The notes beneath the pieces were generated by a model. It made no database searches and had not been told where the DNA came from. It saw only the letters and a list, made by a program, of their open reading frames with translations. From Bolinopsis microptera (lineage: Eukaryota > Ctenophora > Tentaculata > Lobata > Bolinopsidae), in contig NC_087082.1 in the NCBI RefSeq assembly GCF_026151205.1, positions 16,711,401 to 16,771,400 on the forward strand: DNA of 60,000 nucleotides, in the 5' to 3' direction. Every line of letters begins with the position of its first letter. The stretch's first letter is position 1. A program made the position numbers and the translations under genes. This document shows, piece after piece, positions 40,381 through 52,529 of this stretch.

Positions 40381-43299
40381 ATGTCACCAAAATGGAAAAT
40401 TTACTCCTTCGTACCTTCTTACCTTCAAATAAAACCAGGGGTGTAGGAATGATTTTCTTCATGTGGGGGGCCAAATTATAAATATTTTGTTGTGCTTCGC
40501 GCCACAACCTGAATTTTTTGGCTCTTCTACTTGTAGTCTACTTGTAGGAGGCCAAAATGAGGCTAATAAAGAATTCGAACGCATTTTAACGTACGGAAAC
40601 AGGTTATAGACCCACTAAAAATCTTGTTATTGCAGCCCGAAGGTTATTGAGACTTAATCACAATTTGTGTGATGTTAAATTAAGGCTACCCTCTCTCTGG
40701 GAGGCAAAATTGGAGCTAACAGATCAAACCATCAAGTAATTTGTGTCGCAATCAGATGTAGTGTTAGAAAATGGTTAGAATATGGTTAGAATATGGTTAG
40801 AATATGGTTAGAATATGGTTAGAATATGGTTAGAATATAGGTTGACCAGATACCAATCTAAAAAGCATGTTTTATAGAGTGTCGGCAAGTTAGCCTCATT
40901 TTGACCTAAACTGAGGAACCATAACCTTACTGATCTTTGGTCAAAGCTAAAATTAAATCTTACAGTAAATAAAAGCATTCAACATAAAACTATCACTTGT
41001 TAAATATTGTAATAAGCGTGGCAGGAGGAGTTAGCTTCAATCTCACCTCCCAAAACTCATGTCAGGTTAGTATAAATAATCGTCGACTATTCATGAATAC
41101 AGGTTAGACAGGAACAATTTGAAGGGCTAGTCCGAAGAAGTAGTAGAACAAGTAATAAAGAAAACCTTTATAGTTAACCTTATTTTACCCTCCATCAAAA
41201 GACAGGCAGGGTAGTATATGTGGAGTCTACCATCGACCTAAAGTATCCATATAATGTATACCAGGGCAAAGGATAGTTTAAAGGACGTTATTGTTCAAAC
41301 ATAATTCAACAATTAGAAATGATATGTTAGCCTCACTTTACCCTCCATTAAAAGGAAAAAAGGGGTCGGCCGGGCCGGCTTTCGACCTAGAGCATCCATC
41401 TCATGTATTTTAGGTCAGAGGACCTTTAATACATAAGGACTTTAATAGACGTTATTATTCAAATATATTATATATATTAGAAATGACTTGTTAGCCTCAT
41501 TTTTCCCTCAATTAGCGAAAGAATTTCCCTCTTCTCTTCGGATTCTAAAAGAGTTCGATCTGATGAATCGATTAAACACGTTTACACTTTTATTGTTGTT
41601 TATGTTGTTTGAATGCTTCAACGATTTTATTAATCGAAACTCAATTAGTTGAATTATAGACATGTGAAATATCATATGCCTATCTTAAAAGTTCTTCCTG
41701 TGACAATCTTCTAAAGTTAAATTGGGTAAAACGTGGTCCATCTCTTGCGAACTTTCCTAATGACCAGTGCAGGGTCAGTAACAGTGGAAGGCCCTTATAT
41801 CATGAGGCCCATAATTAAAGCTGTGAATTTTGGGTCTTGGTAAAAGATCACTGAATAAGTTATTATTTCATAGCATGTAGAGGGCGGACCAAAATATGTT
41901 TCCAGCAAGAATTTACTCTAATTAGTACAGAAAGGTCTGTCTGGAAAAAAATAATTGCCGAGCCGACGAGCTTTAAAAGTATTTTCGAATGAAAGATTGT
42001 GATTCAGGCCTCATAATACTCTTACAGCTGAATGCTCATCCTGCAAAATTGTTTTCTGCAACCTCACCAACTGCAGGCAATATCAATGAAACAGAATTGT
42101 TGTTAAGGGGGGTACTATGAGTAAACGTTTGACAGCATTAGCTGCTTAAAACAGTTTATTATAGATATTATGGCCGTTGTGGAACAGTTGCACATATTCA
42201 AAAGTCAATAGGAGCTTCATATTCTTAAATAACAAGTGCCTGTAAATTTGCTTGATTTGCAAAAGTTAAATTAAGGTTTGGCCAATCACTCAGAAAATAT
42301 GCATTTAAGGTGTTTATTGTTGGGAACCTGTTCATCTGACACAATTGCGGTTATTTTCCACCCCCTATCTAGATCTCACACCTTTCAAAAGTATTTTTCT
42401 TCCCAGAAACCAGTACTCCTGCACAAAATTTCCCACCAGCTTGCTGGAGCAGGCTTGTTTTGCAATATCGGCTTTGCATATCTTGAGCATGTGTAGCTGA
42501 GCCCCAGAAAATGTCTAACGTTTTTGCTTGCCCACATTGAAATCTAAAAAAACAGAATGCCCAATGCCCTCCAAAGTGCAGATAACATAAACTTTCACAC
42601 AGACAGGAGGAATTCAAGTTGTTTTAAAGCCGGGGTCAAAACATTTTGACAATTTTGCTCATGTAGATGGCCTATAAGCAATTTGGCAATGGTGATCAAA
42701 CACAGTTTCAAGAACGATTCAAATAATGATATATTAAATGCATATATATTAGGGCTGCCAGCAACAACTGTGAAATAAGTGTGGCTTGTAAAAGAGGATA
42801 CATATCGGGACATTTGCTTTCAGGGTTCCAATGAGATGATAAATCTAGTAAAGTTTGTTATAAAAAGTAATGTAGTGAAAATTAAACTCCAGCCACCAAA
42901 TAGAAGCTTTCTGCCATCCTTCCAGGGAAAAATCATACCTGTTAGACTCAGAACTCTGTAGCTGTGCTGCCAGCGGATACCGAGCCATCTTTTCTCCTTT
43001 TGACTTTGCCATAATTATATGTTGTTTCTTGTCAACCCAGTCATGATTTCTAAGAGTGATAGATTATTGAATGAAAGATACAAGAAGTTACAATCAGAAC
43101 AAATAAATAAAATATGCACAATTCCAGGACAATCATGACTGCTAATTGTTAAATTCTTGGCAGTATTCAAGATGCCTGATGGAATTCCGTGTGAATATCC
43201 ACACAGAATTTCACGCTAGTTCACACAGAATTCAGCGTGGACTGGTTAGGCTTCTAGATACTGCCAAATTCCCTGCTCAAAAAATAATGAAAACAGGCC
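40381..43299. other. No gene seen; minor tandem repeats
   Basis: 40769-40842 holds about seven copies of the 11-mer AATATGGTTAG. 41165-41525 is a degenerate ~160-bp tandem duplication marked by GTTAGCCTCA and TTTACCCTCCAT. The rest is AT-rich with no coding frame or RNA gene I can support. Confidence 0.5.
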
Positions 43300-43790
43300 T
43301 TGAATAGAGGCCATTCAGCTTGTGATGTTATTCCATATTGGAACAAACTCCCTCCTATGTCCCTCGGATGTCAAGAGCTCTGTGACAGTTTAAGGCTTTA
43401 AAATTAAATTAGGATGATATAAGAAAGATATGATTTCTTAAAGTATTACAAATTATTACTTTTTTGGAATGATTCTAATGAAGTTTTAGTTGAGGGAGTT
43501 GGAGAATTGAGGGAGCCAGTTTACAGTTATGTCAGTAATAATAAAGAGAAAGATAACGATTATCATCCTTATGTGGCAAAGAAGCGATTTATAAATATTT
43601 ATTCCACTGTGAAGTTTGATTACGTTTTAAAATAGGATAATGTGTTGATACATTTTTTTGAATATTGTATTTGATAAATAATCTATGTTAATGGGGAAAT
43701 ATTTATAATATATTTTTTCCCATAGTGCGATGATATTTTGAAGACATGTGTGATGTCATACATTTTACTTTACTTAACTTTACTTTAGCT
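43300..43790 (+). pseudogene. LINE 3'-end fragment (+ strand)
   Basis: Encodes PYWNKLPP, matching the PYWNKLPSDVK segment near the end of ORF2 of the minus-strand LINE at 44165. It is followed by a 3' untranslated part with TTTACTTTACTT repeats. The untranslated part matches the reverse complement of 49915-50110. A 5'-truncated dead copy. Confidence 0.7.
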
Positions 43791-44164
43791 CCAATGTTCA
43801 TGTATTCTAACAGGTTTTACCAATCCAATACAAAGAGTAAAGTAAGTTTTCATTCAGTCAGTAGTAAAATCAAATCAAATCAAATCAAAATATAATGACA
43901 CAAACATCATCACACATCATCAAAAATATATCTACTAAAATTTAAAAATTATCTTTAATCTATTGGCCTAAACAACCAAGTTAAAATGAATCTAATTTAC
44001 ATACTTTCCACTACTATATAAGTTGATAAAGCGTTTTTTAGCAACATAAATAATAATAATAATAATAAAATTTGGTAGCTTAAACACAAACTCTAAGCCC
44101 AGTGGATAAACCACAAAACTTATGCTCTATTGTGTGAAACAAAGATACTAGATCAAGATAACTA

Positions 44165-47100
44165 TCAAGGAGTGTATGCATAGGACATAAAAAGTTTTGG
44201 AACGAAGATGACATGCTTGTGAAGCGAGCTAACAGTAACATGAGGATTATACATAAGATATTCATTGTGCTTCTCTTTATTAGTAGCATAATTTAATCCC
44301 TCAATCTTTCCTAATACTTCGTCCGAAATATACCAAAAATGACTGTCATTTACAGATCCGTTTAAAATAGTCTCTTTTTTGAAAGCCTCTAATCTCATTT
44401 TAAAACTTAACACAGTCCCACAATTCTTGACATCCGAGGGGAGTTTGTTCCAATATGGTCTCACCCTCTCCGGAAGAAAAGAACTATGGACTTTCTTCAT
44501 TTTACTGCTACTTTTACTGCATCTACTGTTTGATACCACATTAAGACCAGATCTGCTCATACTGAACAAATCAGCTCCGTAGTTGGCCAAACCACTTATC
44601 ATTTTAAAAGATTCAATGAGGTCCCCACGTATTCGCCGCTCTGCCAGCGTTGTTAAATTGAGGATTTCCAGTCGACGACTGTATGGAAGAGTACCCACCT
44701 CGTCAATCAGACGGGTAAACCGCCTCTGGACGCTCTCCAGCTCCAAGATGATCCCCCAACTTCCATGAGCCGCAACTGGACTCCACAATTGAACACAATA
44801 CTCTAAATGGGGTCTTATCAAAGCTTTGTAAATGGATATCATCACAGATTTTTCCCTGATAATCAGATTTCTAACAATCCAACATATCATTCTGTTGGCT
44901 TTAGATATTGAAGCCTTAATCTGTTCATTCCAAAGCAGAGAGTTATGGGTTATAACTCCCAAGTCTTTTTCCTGTACAGATTCTGCCAATGTAACTCCAT
45001 TAAGAGAATAACTTGATCTTGGGTTATCGTTAACATCTAAATGCATTACTGAACACTTAGTAGGATTAAACTTTAAAAGCCATTTACTCTCCCACATCTC
45101 TAGTTCATTCAGATCATTAACTATAGTTTCATGCTCGGAGGCATTAGCTATAAGCTTAAGATCATCAGCAAATATTTTAACTTTACTTTTAATGTTATCT
45201 GGTAAATCATTAATAAATAACACAAATAGTAATGGTCCAAGGACTGATCCCTGGGGAACTCCTGACCATACAATCTTCCACTCTGAAGTTTCACCTTCTA
45301 CACACACTCTCATAGTTCTATTTGAGATAAAATCTGTAATTACATCTAAAACTTTACCAGTTATCCCTAGACTCTCTAGCTTGTTAATCAAGCGATAATG
45401 GGGAACAGAATCGAAAGCTTTACTAAAATCAAAATAAAATAAGTCCACAGGAGCACCTTCATCTATTAAATTAAGTATAGTGTCGAAAGTCTCCAAAAGA
45501 TTTGACAAACAAGATTTTCCTTTAACAAACCCATGTTGGTCCTTTGAAATACGGTCTTCTAAAAATTCTAACACATGGGATCTAACAAACTGTTCATAAA
45601 CTTTACAAAGAATACAAGTAAGAGAAACTGGTCTATAGTTAAGAGGGTCAGACTTAGAGCCCTTTTTAAAAAGTGCAACTACAGATGCCGACTTCCATAC
45701 CTCCGGAAGATTTCCAGTATCACTACAGGCACTAAATAATTTAGTAAGAGCTGTTACAAAACTAGCATCTCCAGCTAGGGACTTGAGCAGCTTTGGATGA
45801 TGCCCATCTGGGCCAGTGCTTTTAAAAATATTAAGCTTTAATAGTTCCTTTTTAACCTTATCAAAGGTAATAACAATATCAGATATACTATTAGTATTCT
45901 TACTATAACTTCTAGGTAATGGCCAAGTGGCTCATTAACAAACACCGAACTAAAGGCACTTGCAAGTACCTCTGCAGACTCCCCTGCACTAGTTGTCCGT
46001 GTACCGTCTTCCTTATCTAAACTTGGTACCGAAGCTTTAACCTTTCTCTTATTTCTCAAATAAGAATAAAATGATTTACAATTGATCTTTAAATTGGAAG
46101 TTATCTTCTTCTCATATCTTATCTTTGCTTTCACTTCCTCATTCTCATATATGAGCTGTTTACTACTTGCATGACTAAGATTAACACTAGAAGGTTCAAT
46201 ATCAAATGCAGTCCATGCTTTATCTTTGTTCTTTCTCATGCGCTTCAATGAGGATGTGTCACATGGCAGCTTCACAGGTCTGTTGTTGTTATAGACCGAA
46301 TTAGTCGGTACTATCCCAGCAACAGTCGTAAGTTTGCCATGTAACTCATCCCACATAAGCTGAACATCATTAGAGCAACTAAAATCCCAGTTAATATTTT
46401 CAATACTAAACTTTAAAATATCATCATTAGTTATTTTACCCCATGATGGTTTCAGAATCTTCTCTTTACATTTAATTGAATCTAAAGATACACTTAGATC
46501 GACCACCACACTGACATGATCACTTTTGCCAATCGGGGACAGCACTGTGCATTTATTAATAAGTGCATCATTGGTGGAAAGTACTTGATCCAGCAGACTC
46601 TCTTGGAGTCTATCCTTCACAACCCGCCGCCTAGTTATTTCAGTAGTAAAATACCAGGACAACCCTGCTTCGTTAAACATATCAATATAGATTTCTTGAT
46701 TCAAGAATGACTTATTAGTGCTGACCAAACCTCCATTTACACAACCAGTCTCCCAAGAGACATCTGGTAAATTAAAGTCTCCTACCAGGAGTGTTTCAAA
46801 ATCATTATTAACATTACAAATATTTTTAAGAAAAGAAATTAATTTAAAATTTTGGTCAGAATTTAAAGATGGTGATCTATAAATACATCCAATACAAAGT
46901 TTACCACTTGCAGTATCTATTAACACAGCTAAAGAATCAAGTGCATTACAACTTTCTTCTACTAATGATGAATTAATATAATTCTTAACATAAATGATGG
47001 ACCCTCCTCCAGAACTAATATCCTTTTTAGAAGATTCAATTTTAAAGTCACAGTCTTTTCTAAAAATTGTGTAACCGTCAATTTGAACTTCAGCATCTAA

Positions 47101-47217
47101 AATATCATTATCAAAATGTGTCTCCGTGACACATATAATATCAATGTTCTTGTTTAGCATCAATAAACATTTTACTTCATCTATTTTGTTAAAGAATCCA
47201 CTAGCATTAGTATACAA
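44165..47217 (-). pseudogene. LINE ORF2: endonuclease plus reverse transcriptase, one frameshift
   Basis: The first part (47217-45838) is an APE-like endonuclease with LYTNASGFFNKIDE, DIICVTETHF, GCIYRSPS, LVGDFNLPDVSWE, SLLDQVLSTN and GKSDHVSVVVDL. A frameshift around 45910-45920 breaks the frame just after the EPLGHY codons. The new frame continues through GPDGHHPKLLKSLAGD, VVALFKKGSKSDPLNYRPVSL, then (45574 onward) FYFDFSKAFDSVPH, GVPQGSVLGPLLF and the catalytic FADD, ending in RPYWNKLPSDVK and a long tail. No ATG opens ORF2; the frame starts just after ORF1, so it may be translated by reinitiation, or the start was lost. All catalytic motifs are present. Confidence 0.9.
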
Positions 47218-48196
47218 TATGCTTATTCCTTTGCAACCGTAGCTTCCTCCTCCTTCTCTTTGATCTTCTGACTCTTCTCTGCATTCTTCTGCTTTTTCCT
47301 CTTCTCTGCTTCCTCCCGTGCTTGAAAATTTGCCTTATACGGTCAGCTCTGCACAGATCTTCGTTTATCCAATGACCACTCTTTGACCGGAATCCTCTCC
47401 CTCCATTCGTGTAGTACTTTACGTCTTCTACGTCATAGAGTTTGACAATAAGGGGCCTGCAGTACTCTGGTATGTCTTTATTGACTCTGCCAGCTCTAAA
47501 GCAGGACACAATGTCTCCATTATCCATCTCGAGTGAGTTGATGCAAAAGTCGATGTCTTCTTTTTCACGATCTTTGACACTGTTTTTGGTGCTTTCCGGT
47601 ACCTTCAGGATGCAGACATTTTTCTTCTTTCTTTCTCTCTCCACCCTGTCTGCATCAATGTTACGTTGTACCTGCTGGACAACTTCTTTGGTTGTTTCTG
47701 AACTTTTGAGATCTTTCAGAACAGTTTGTTGAGACTTAGCTGTAATATCTGAATAGAGACTAACAGCTTTTTTCACACTTTTGTCCGTGCTGTTGTTGAG
47801 AACTGTTTTTAACGAGTTCGCCAAAGCTGGTGTGAACTTCTGGAGCTCTTCTTTGACAATAGCCCTGACAGCTCTCTGGTCATCAGTGTCCTTAACTGTG
47901 TGGGGTGCCACAAAGCAAATGGGACACTTCCAGTTAGTCAGATGTCCTAACATATCATTTGTCAACCCAGACAGGCCAACACAACTTGAATGCCAGAACA
48001 ACGTACAGGCTTCACATTCCAAAGATAACTCATCAGCCATAAAGATTTCACAAGGGCAGTATTTTTCTTCTGCAGCAAGCACAGAAACATCCTCGGCTGT
48101 TGACTTAGCTTTTGGGGGGCTTATCTTTACTTCTCGTTTCTTCTTACGCATCGACGCCCTCTCGGGTACATTCTTTTCTTCCATCCCTGAACTCAA
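47207..48196 (-). CDS. LINE ORF1 with PHD finger
   Basis: 329 codons. A basic N-terminus is followed by a PHD finger: C47, C49, C61, C64, H69, C72, C91, C94. A coiled-coil-like central part then leads to NVCILKVPES, VSCFRAGRVN and RPLIVKLYDV, the pattern of a LINE ORF1 nucleic-acid-binding domain. After about residue 290 the frame reads Arg-rich. The neighbouring frame reads AREEAEKRKKQKNAEK and ends EEEATVAKE, which looks more native, so a small frameshift is likely there. The product would coat element RNA. PHD fingers usually read histone tails; here this could bias integration, which is inference. Confidence 0.85.
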   Translation of the reverse strand: MSSGMEEKNVPERASMRKKKREVKISPPKAKSTAEDVSVLAAEEKYCPCEIFMADELSLECEACTLFWHSSCVGLSGLTNDMLGHLTNWKCPICFVAPHTVKDTDDQRAVRAIVKEELQKFTPALANSLKTVLNNSTDKSVKKAVSLYSDITAKSQQTVLKDLKSSETTKEVVQQVQRNIDADRVERERKKKNVCILKVPESTKNSVKDREKEDIDFCINSLEMDNGDIVSCFRAGRVNKDIPEYCRPLIVKLYDVEDVKYYTNGGRGFRSKSGHWINEDLCRADRIRQIFKHGRKQRRGKSRRMQRRVRRSKRRRRKLRLQRNKHIVY

Positions 48197-48409
48197 ATTA
48201 TTTGTTATATAGTAGTGTTGAAGTAGTAAAACGTGTCAGGGGCTGGTCTTCCTTGGTAGGGAGGGACTCCCCCATTTAATTCGTGGCAGGCCTGAGCATT
48301 GGCAGTTACCTGGCACGTCAGCCCCAATGTGCGGAGCTCTTTTCTAGCTTCTTGCATCATATACGTGAGAGAAGCGAATACAGAATACTAAATTAGCAAG
48401 CTAGGTAAC

Positions 48410-48541
48410 AATGATCCCAGGGGGGACTCCCAACCCACCGCCTCGGCGGGTAGTTGATACACCCTTCACAAGCAAGAGCCACTTTGGTCTACTTGCTGTG
48501 AGGTGTCTCAGCTACATCGGTTGGGGGTCCCCCCCTTTTTT
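48410..48541 (+). repeat. Structured ~130-bp repeat, copy 1 (possible small RNA)
   Basis: Ends GGGGGGACTCCCAACC and GGTTGGGGGTCCCCCC pair to close a multibranch fold. Inside, ACCGCCTCGGCGGGT is one hairpin. ACACCCTTCACAAGCAAG pairs with CTTGCTGTGAGGTGT as a second. A T-rich tract follows (48536-48576), as after Pol III genes. A second copy lies at 50880. It could be a MITE, a SINE or an RNA gene. Confidence 0.6.
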
Positions 48542-49914
48542 CTTTTTTTTTTTTCTTTTTTTTCTTTTTTATAGGGAACAAGCACAGGAAAAGCAAATAG
48601 GATAGTAGTAAAAGATGGAGCGGTACCAAGGATCTCACAGCTAGGTAATATTGGCGGTTAAGAAACGACAATTTCTTTTGTGTTTTGTGTTTTGAAAAAA
48701 GACAATGTAAAATATTTAGCAACTCGCTATAAATCCTATATACGTTTCAGCTAAAACGCTTTCAAGGTTCAAACTATAAACTATAATTACTAGTCTTTTA
48801 ATTTGAAGAGTCCATACCACGTACTACAATTTTATTTATTTTAAATCTAAATCGCATCCCAAAATTTAAATTAAATTTTGCAAAAAGACTCTGAAGTTAT
48901 CAAATAATGTGTAAAAATAAAGTTAAGTAAAATTTATGACATCATATCATTACACATTTTTTTGTATTTTGGACGCTAATACTGAATAAAATTTAACAAC
49001 TTCACCTAGCCATAAGTCTACGCATACTAGCTGCGTGACGCGCTTGTTTCACAAATAATATGTAATATATCCTGTGCCGCCTTTACTACTTCGGCGGTCT
49101 CACGCTACTACCCAGAAACCCTTACTGGTAGGGGCCTAACTTCGAAAATAAAAAAGATAGAAACGTCTGGTTTTCAACAAAATGTTCGCCTTGTAAAAAT
49201 AACGTTTCCCCCCAGGGGGAAAAATCAAAACAATGTAGATTTAGAATTATCGCGAAAATTCTTATTTTGGGCCTTATAAAAGTACACAGCTTTAACTTTG
49301 CGGATTCCTGTACTCTGATTGGCTGAATTGTGTCACGTGCTAGCTGTTTGAACAGTGGAATGCGCCACGCGTGCAAATCATGCTTGATGTCGCACGCGAG
49401 GTCGAGCCGTCTGTTTAAATTAAACCAACTCTAATACCACCACCAGCCAGTAACTTTTCCTGGGTACAAACGAGAGCAATTTAACAATTGATACTCGTCT
49501 CAATTTCAAAATAAGCAAAATTCAGTGCTGCCAAGTAGCGTGCTGTGTTAATTCATTTATGATTTACAATTTACAGTAAACTGAAATTAAGTCAAGACAT
49601 ATTTTTGGCTTGGCGAGCAAATTTACAGGTGCAATTAAATTTTGCCCGTTCTGTGTACATTTGTAAATGCTGGTTTCGATCACTTTAATGGTAAGTATTT
49701 AAAATTAAGGTAAACAAATTTGTACTTCAAATCGTATTATATATATTATCTTCACAAAACATATATTATCTTCAACAAAAATTAACTCGAATCCTAAAGC
49801 ATAAACAAGCGCAGCTCAAATATAGTTTTCAAGCCTGTCTCGTGCGCGCGTTTGACAAAAATGGTTATTTGCTCATAACTCGTCAAAAATGATTTCCATG
49901 CTATGTAATGTAAT
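48542..49914. other. No gene seen
   Basis: AT-rich spacer with a T-rich tract at the left. No frame, repeat or RNA supported. Confidence 0.45.
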
Positions 49915-50110
49915 AAAGTAAAATAAAGTAATGATTAATAAAGTAAAGTAAAATTTATGACATCACATCATCACACATGTCTACAAAATATTTATTTTAT
50001 CCTATTTTAAAAACCTGATCAAACTTCTCAGTGAAATAATGATTTATGAAACGCTTCTTTGCCACATAAGGATGAAACCAAAGATAAGTAAAACAAAATA
50101 TTAAAGTTTC
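49915..50110 (-). repeat. LINE 3' untranslated remnant (- strand)
   Basis: Reverse complement of the LINE tail at about 43580-43790, including AAAGTAAAATAAAGTAA and TGTGGCAAAGAAGCG on the complementary strand. Only the 3' end is left. Confidence 0.7.
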
Positions 50111-50879
50111 TCTTTATTAGCTATTAATATCATAATATCATCTTATATTTTCAGCGCTGTGTTGCTACACGCTGTATAACATGTGGACCCAGCGCGGTGC
50201 CGCGCCTTAGCAGCAAAAGAGTTATTTATTTTAAAATTTATTTTTGTATCTAGCAAAAATGATGTAATGTTTTTAATGTGACGTAGAATTAAACATTAAA
50301 GCTATTTTCGTATACAGCCTAAGTATGCTCGTTAGAAAAACTATCAACAATGAACATGTTAGCTTTCTTTATTTTTGTAAGTCGCGTCGGCTGACATCTT
50401 GGGTTGTACTGGATGTAACAAGTTTATTATCGGATGTCTACTTATATTTATTATGATATTATTATTCATTGTAATGGCAATAAAATTTAAATTTTGTTTT
50501 ACTTAAAAATTTTGTTTTACTCATAGCTGACCACAAAAAAGAAGCCAAGAGCCAAGTCAAAAATCATATCAGAACACGATTCATATCAGATTTGATCTGT
50601 TTAGAAGTACACTCATTGCACTGAGGAGAATCAGAGGAAGATCAACAGCCCAGAATCTTGAACTACAGAACGTTTCCTTCAACCTCATCCCCCAGAAGAC
50701 GAGCTTTGAGGTCTCCTAGATTTGTTTATGTAAATTTTGTAGATATTTTACTGTACTATACTATTTTATATTGTAGATTTTATATAGGGTCATTGCTATA
50801 TTATGTGTATATTGTTTGAATAATTTTATATATATATATTATAAAAAATTTTATATTGTATACAATTTTACGGACGAAA
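50111..50879. other. No gene; one short dispersed repeat
   Basis: 50427-50522 matches 28481-28580 (TTATTATGATATTATTATTC and neighbours). Nothing else is supported. Confidence 0.5.
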
Positions 50880-51010
50880 TGATCCCAGGGGGGACTCCCA
50901 ACCCACCGCTTCGGCAGGTAGTTGATGCACCGTCCACAAGCAAGAGCCACTTTGGTCTACTTGCTGTGAGGTGTCTCAGCTACATGGGTTGGTGGTCCCC
51001 CTTTTTTTCA
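50880..51010 (+). repeat. Structured ~130-bp repeat, copy 2
   Basis: Same fold as 48410-48541. The first inner hairpin here has CGCTTCGGCAGG, with a UUCG-type loop. In the second hairpin, GCACC instead of ACACC still pairs with GGTGT. Outer stem and T-rich 3' end are kept. Substitutions mostly preserve pairing. Confidence 0.6.
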
Positions 51011-51068
51011 TTTTTTTTTTCTCAACAGGAATACATGGATGTTGAGAAAATCTTTTTGAGAAAAGACA

Positions 51069-51935
51069 GTTTTCAATGACAGTGGTTTAACTTGGTATTT
51101 CACCAACGAGAGAACTAGAAGACGGCTTGTGAAGGATACTCTCCAGGAGAGTCTTCGTGACCAGGTCCTGTATACAAATGATGCTCTTGTCAACGGTTGT
51201 AAGATCATTTCTCCGCTTGGTAAGAGTGATCATGTTGGGATGCTTGTCGAACTAGTTGTTTTGCCGGATACTCACAAATGTCTAAAAGAGAAAATTTTAA
51301 AACCCATATGGGGTAAGATTTCCTCTGAAGAGTTATTGAATTTTAGTTTGAAAAATATTGACTAGGATTATAGTTCTACCAATGATGTTCAAGATATGTG
51401 GGCTGGATTACATGGTAAACTGGAGACTGTTGCTGCAGCTTCTCCGACTGCTTCGGTTTATCTCTACAGCAGACCTGTAAAGTTGCCATGGAGTACATCT
51501 GCACTTAAACGAATGAAAAAGAATTAAGATAAAGTATGGGTTGAGTTTGATATTAATCCATCTGATGTTAATTTTAGTTATGCAAGTAGCAAGCGACATA
51601 CTTATGAAGTAACAGAAATTAAAGCTAAAGTTAGCTATGAAAAGAAAATTACGTCTAATCTGAAAGCAGAATTGTAAATCTTTTTACTTCTATTTACAAA
51701 ATAAATTTCAAGTTAAATCAAGTGTGGTTTCTTTAGATAGAGGAGATGGTACACGCACAGATAGTTCAACTGAGTCAGCTGTGGTACTTGCAAGCGCTTT
51801 TAGCTCTGTTTTTGTGCATGAACCTCCTGGCCCTCTCCCTAAAACTGAAGATTTAAGCCCTGATAATGAGAGTATTAATCATATTGATGATATGGAAGTC
51901 AGTAATTCTGATATAAAAAAGCAACTTTTAAAGGT
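51069..51935 (+). pseudogene. CR1/L2-like LINE endonuclease-to-linker fragment (+ strand)
   Basis: Closely related to the minus-strand LINE at 44165-47217. It encodes VKDTLQESLRDQVLYTNDAL, GKSDHVGMLVEL, LKPIWGKIS, SALKRMKK and ASAFSSVFVHEPPGP, with several stops between them. Truncated at both ends. Confidence 0.85.
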
Positions 51936-52529
51936 TAACATTTTTAAAGAAAACAACAATTTCAAGAAAACAACAATTTTATTTAGTATCATTAAAGCAG
52001 ACAAAAATATAATTCCTATACGTATATAACTAGCACAAACTTTAGATCAGATATCTTATGGGACTTGGAGTAGCAAGAGATTGAATAGAAGGTATATACC
52101 ATTTACAAAGATACGTCGAAAAGAATCCAGGGTGATACAGGATCAGAGAGTGCAGACCATAAAGTTTACGCACCCACCTTTGCCTCCTGAATTCTTGGTT
52201 GGATAGAAATTTATGCAAACTTGGTCGTTTATACTCCAAGTCCCTTTGTTAAAAGACGTAATATTATTTATGTCTAGAGTTAGCTTCATTCAATAATAAC
52301 AATATCAATATCAATATCAATATCAGACAAAACTATCAAATAAATAAATTATCAAATATTAATTAATTCTAAATTTAGATATTTAGTATTTAAAAATATT
52401 ACAACAAATGGTTAAAAGCGCCCAAAATCGATTTGAGAGATTTTCAGTCTATAGTACAATCAATGAAACAAGAAATCAGGGATTAGTAATCATGATAGTA
52501 ATAGTAAGTGTGTGCCGCTGCAATTAGAT

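Larger units (their letters stand above)
43860..48215 (-). mobile_element. Nearly full-length CR1/L2-like LINE
   Basis: Contains ORF1 (47207-48196), ORF2 (44165-47217) and a 3' region ending in a five-copy AAATC tract (43868-43892). Short tandem 3' tails are usual for the CR1/L2 group. One frameshift lies in ORF2 and one probable shift near the end of ORF1; otherwise the coding is open. The 5' untranslated region extends beyond 48196 for an unknown distance. Confidence 0.88.

Noticed and set aside
42278-42961. Three small frames around 42.3-42.9 kb
   Set aside because: Short, on both strands, no family resemblance or splice context.
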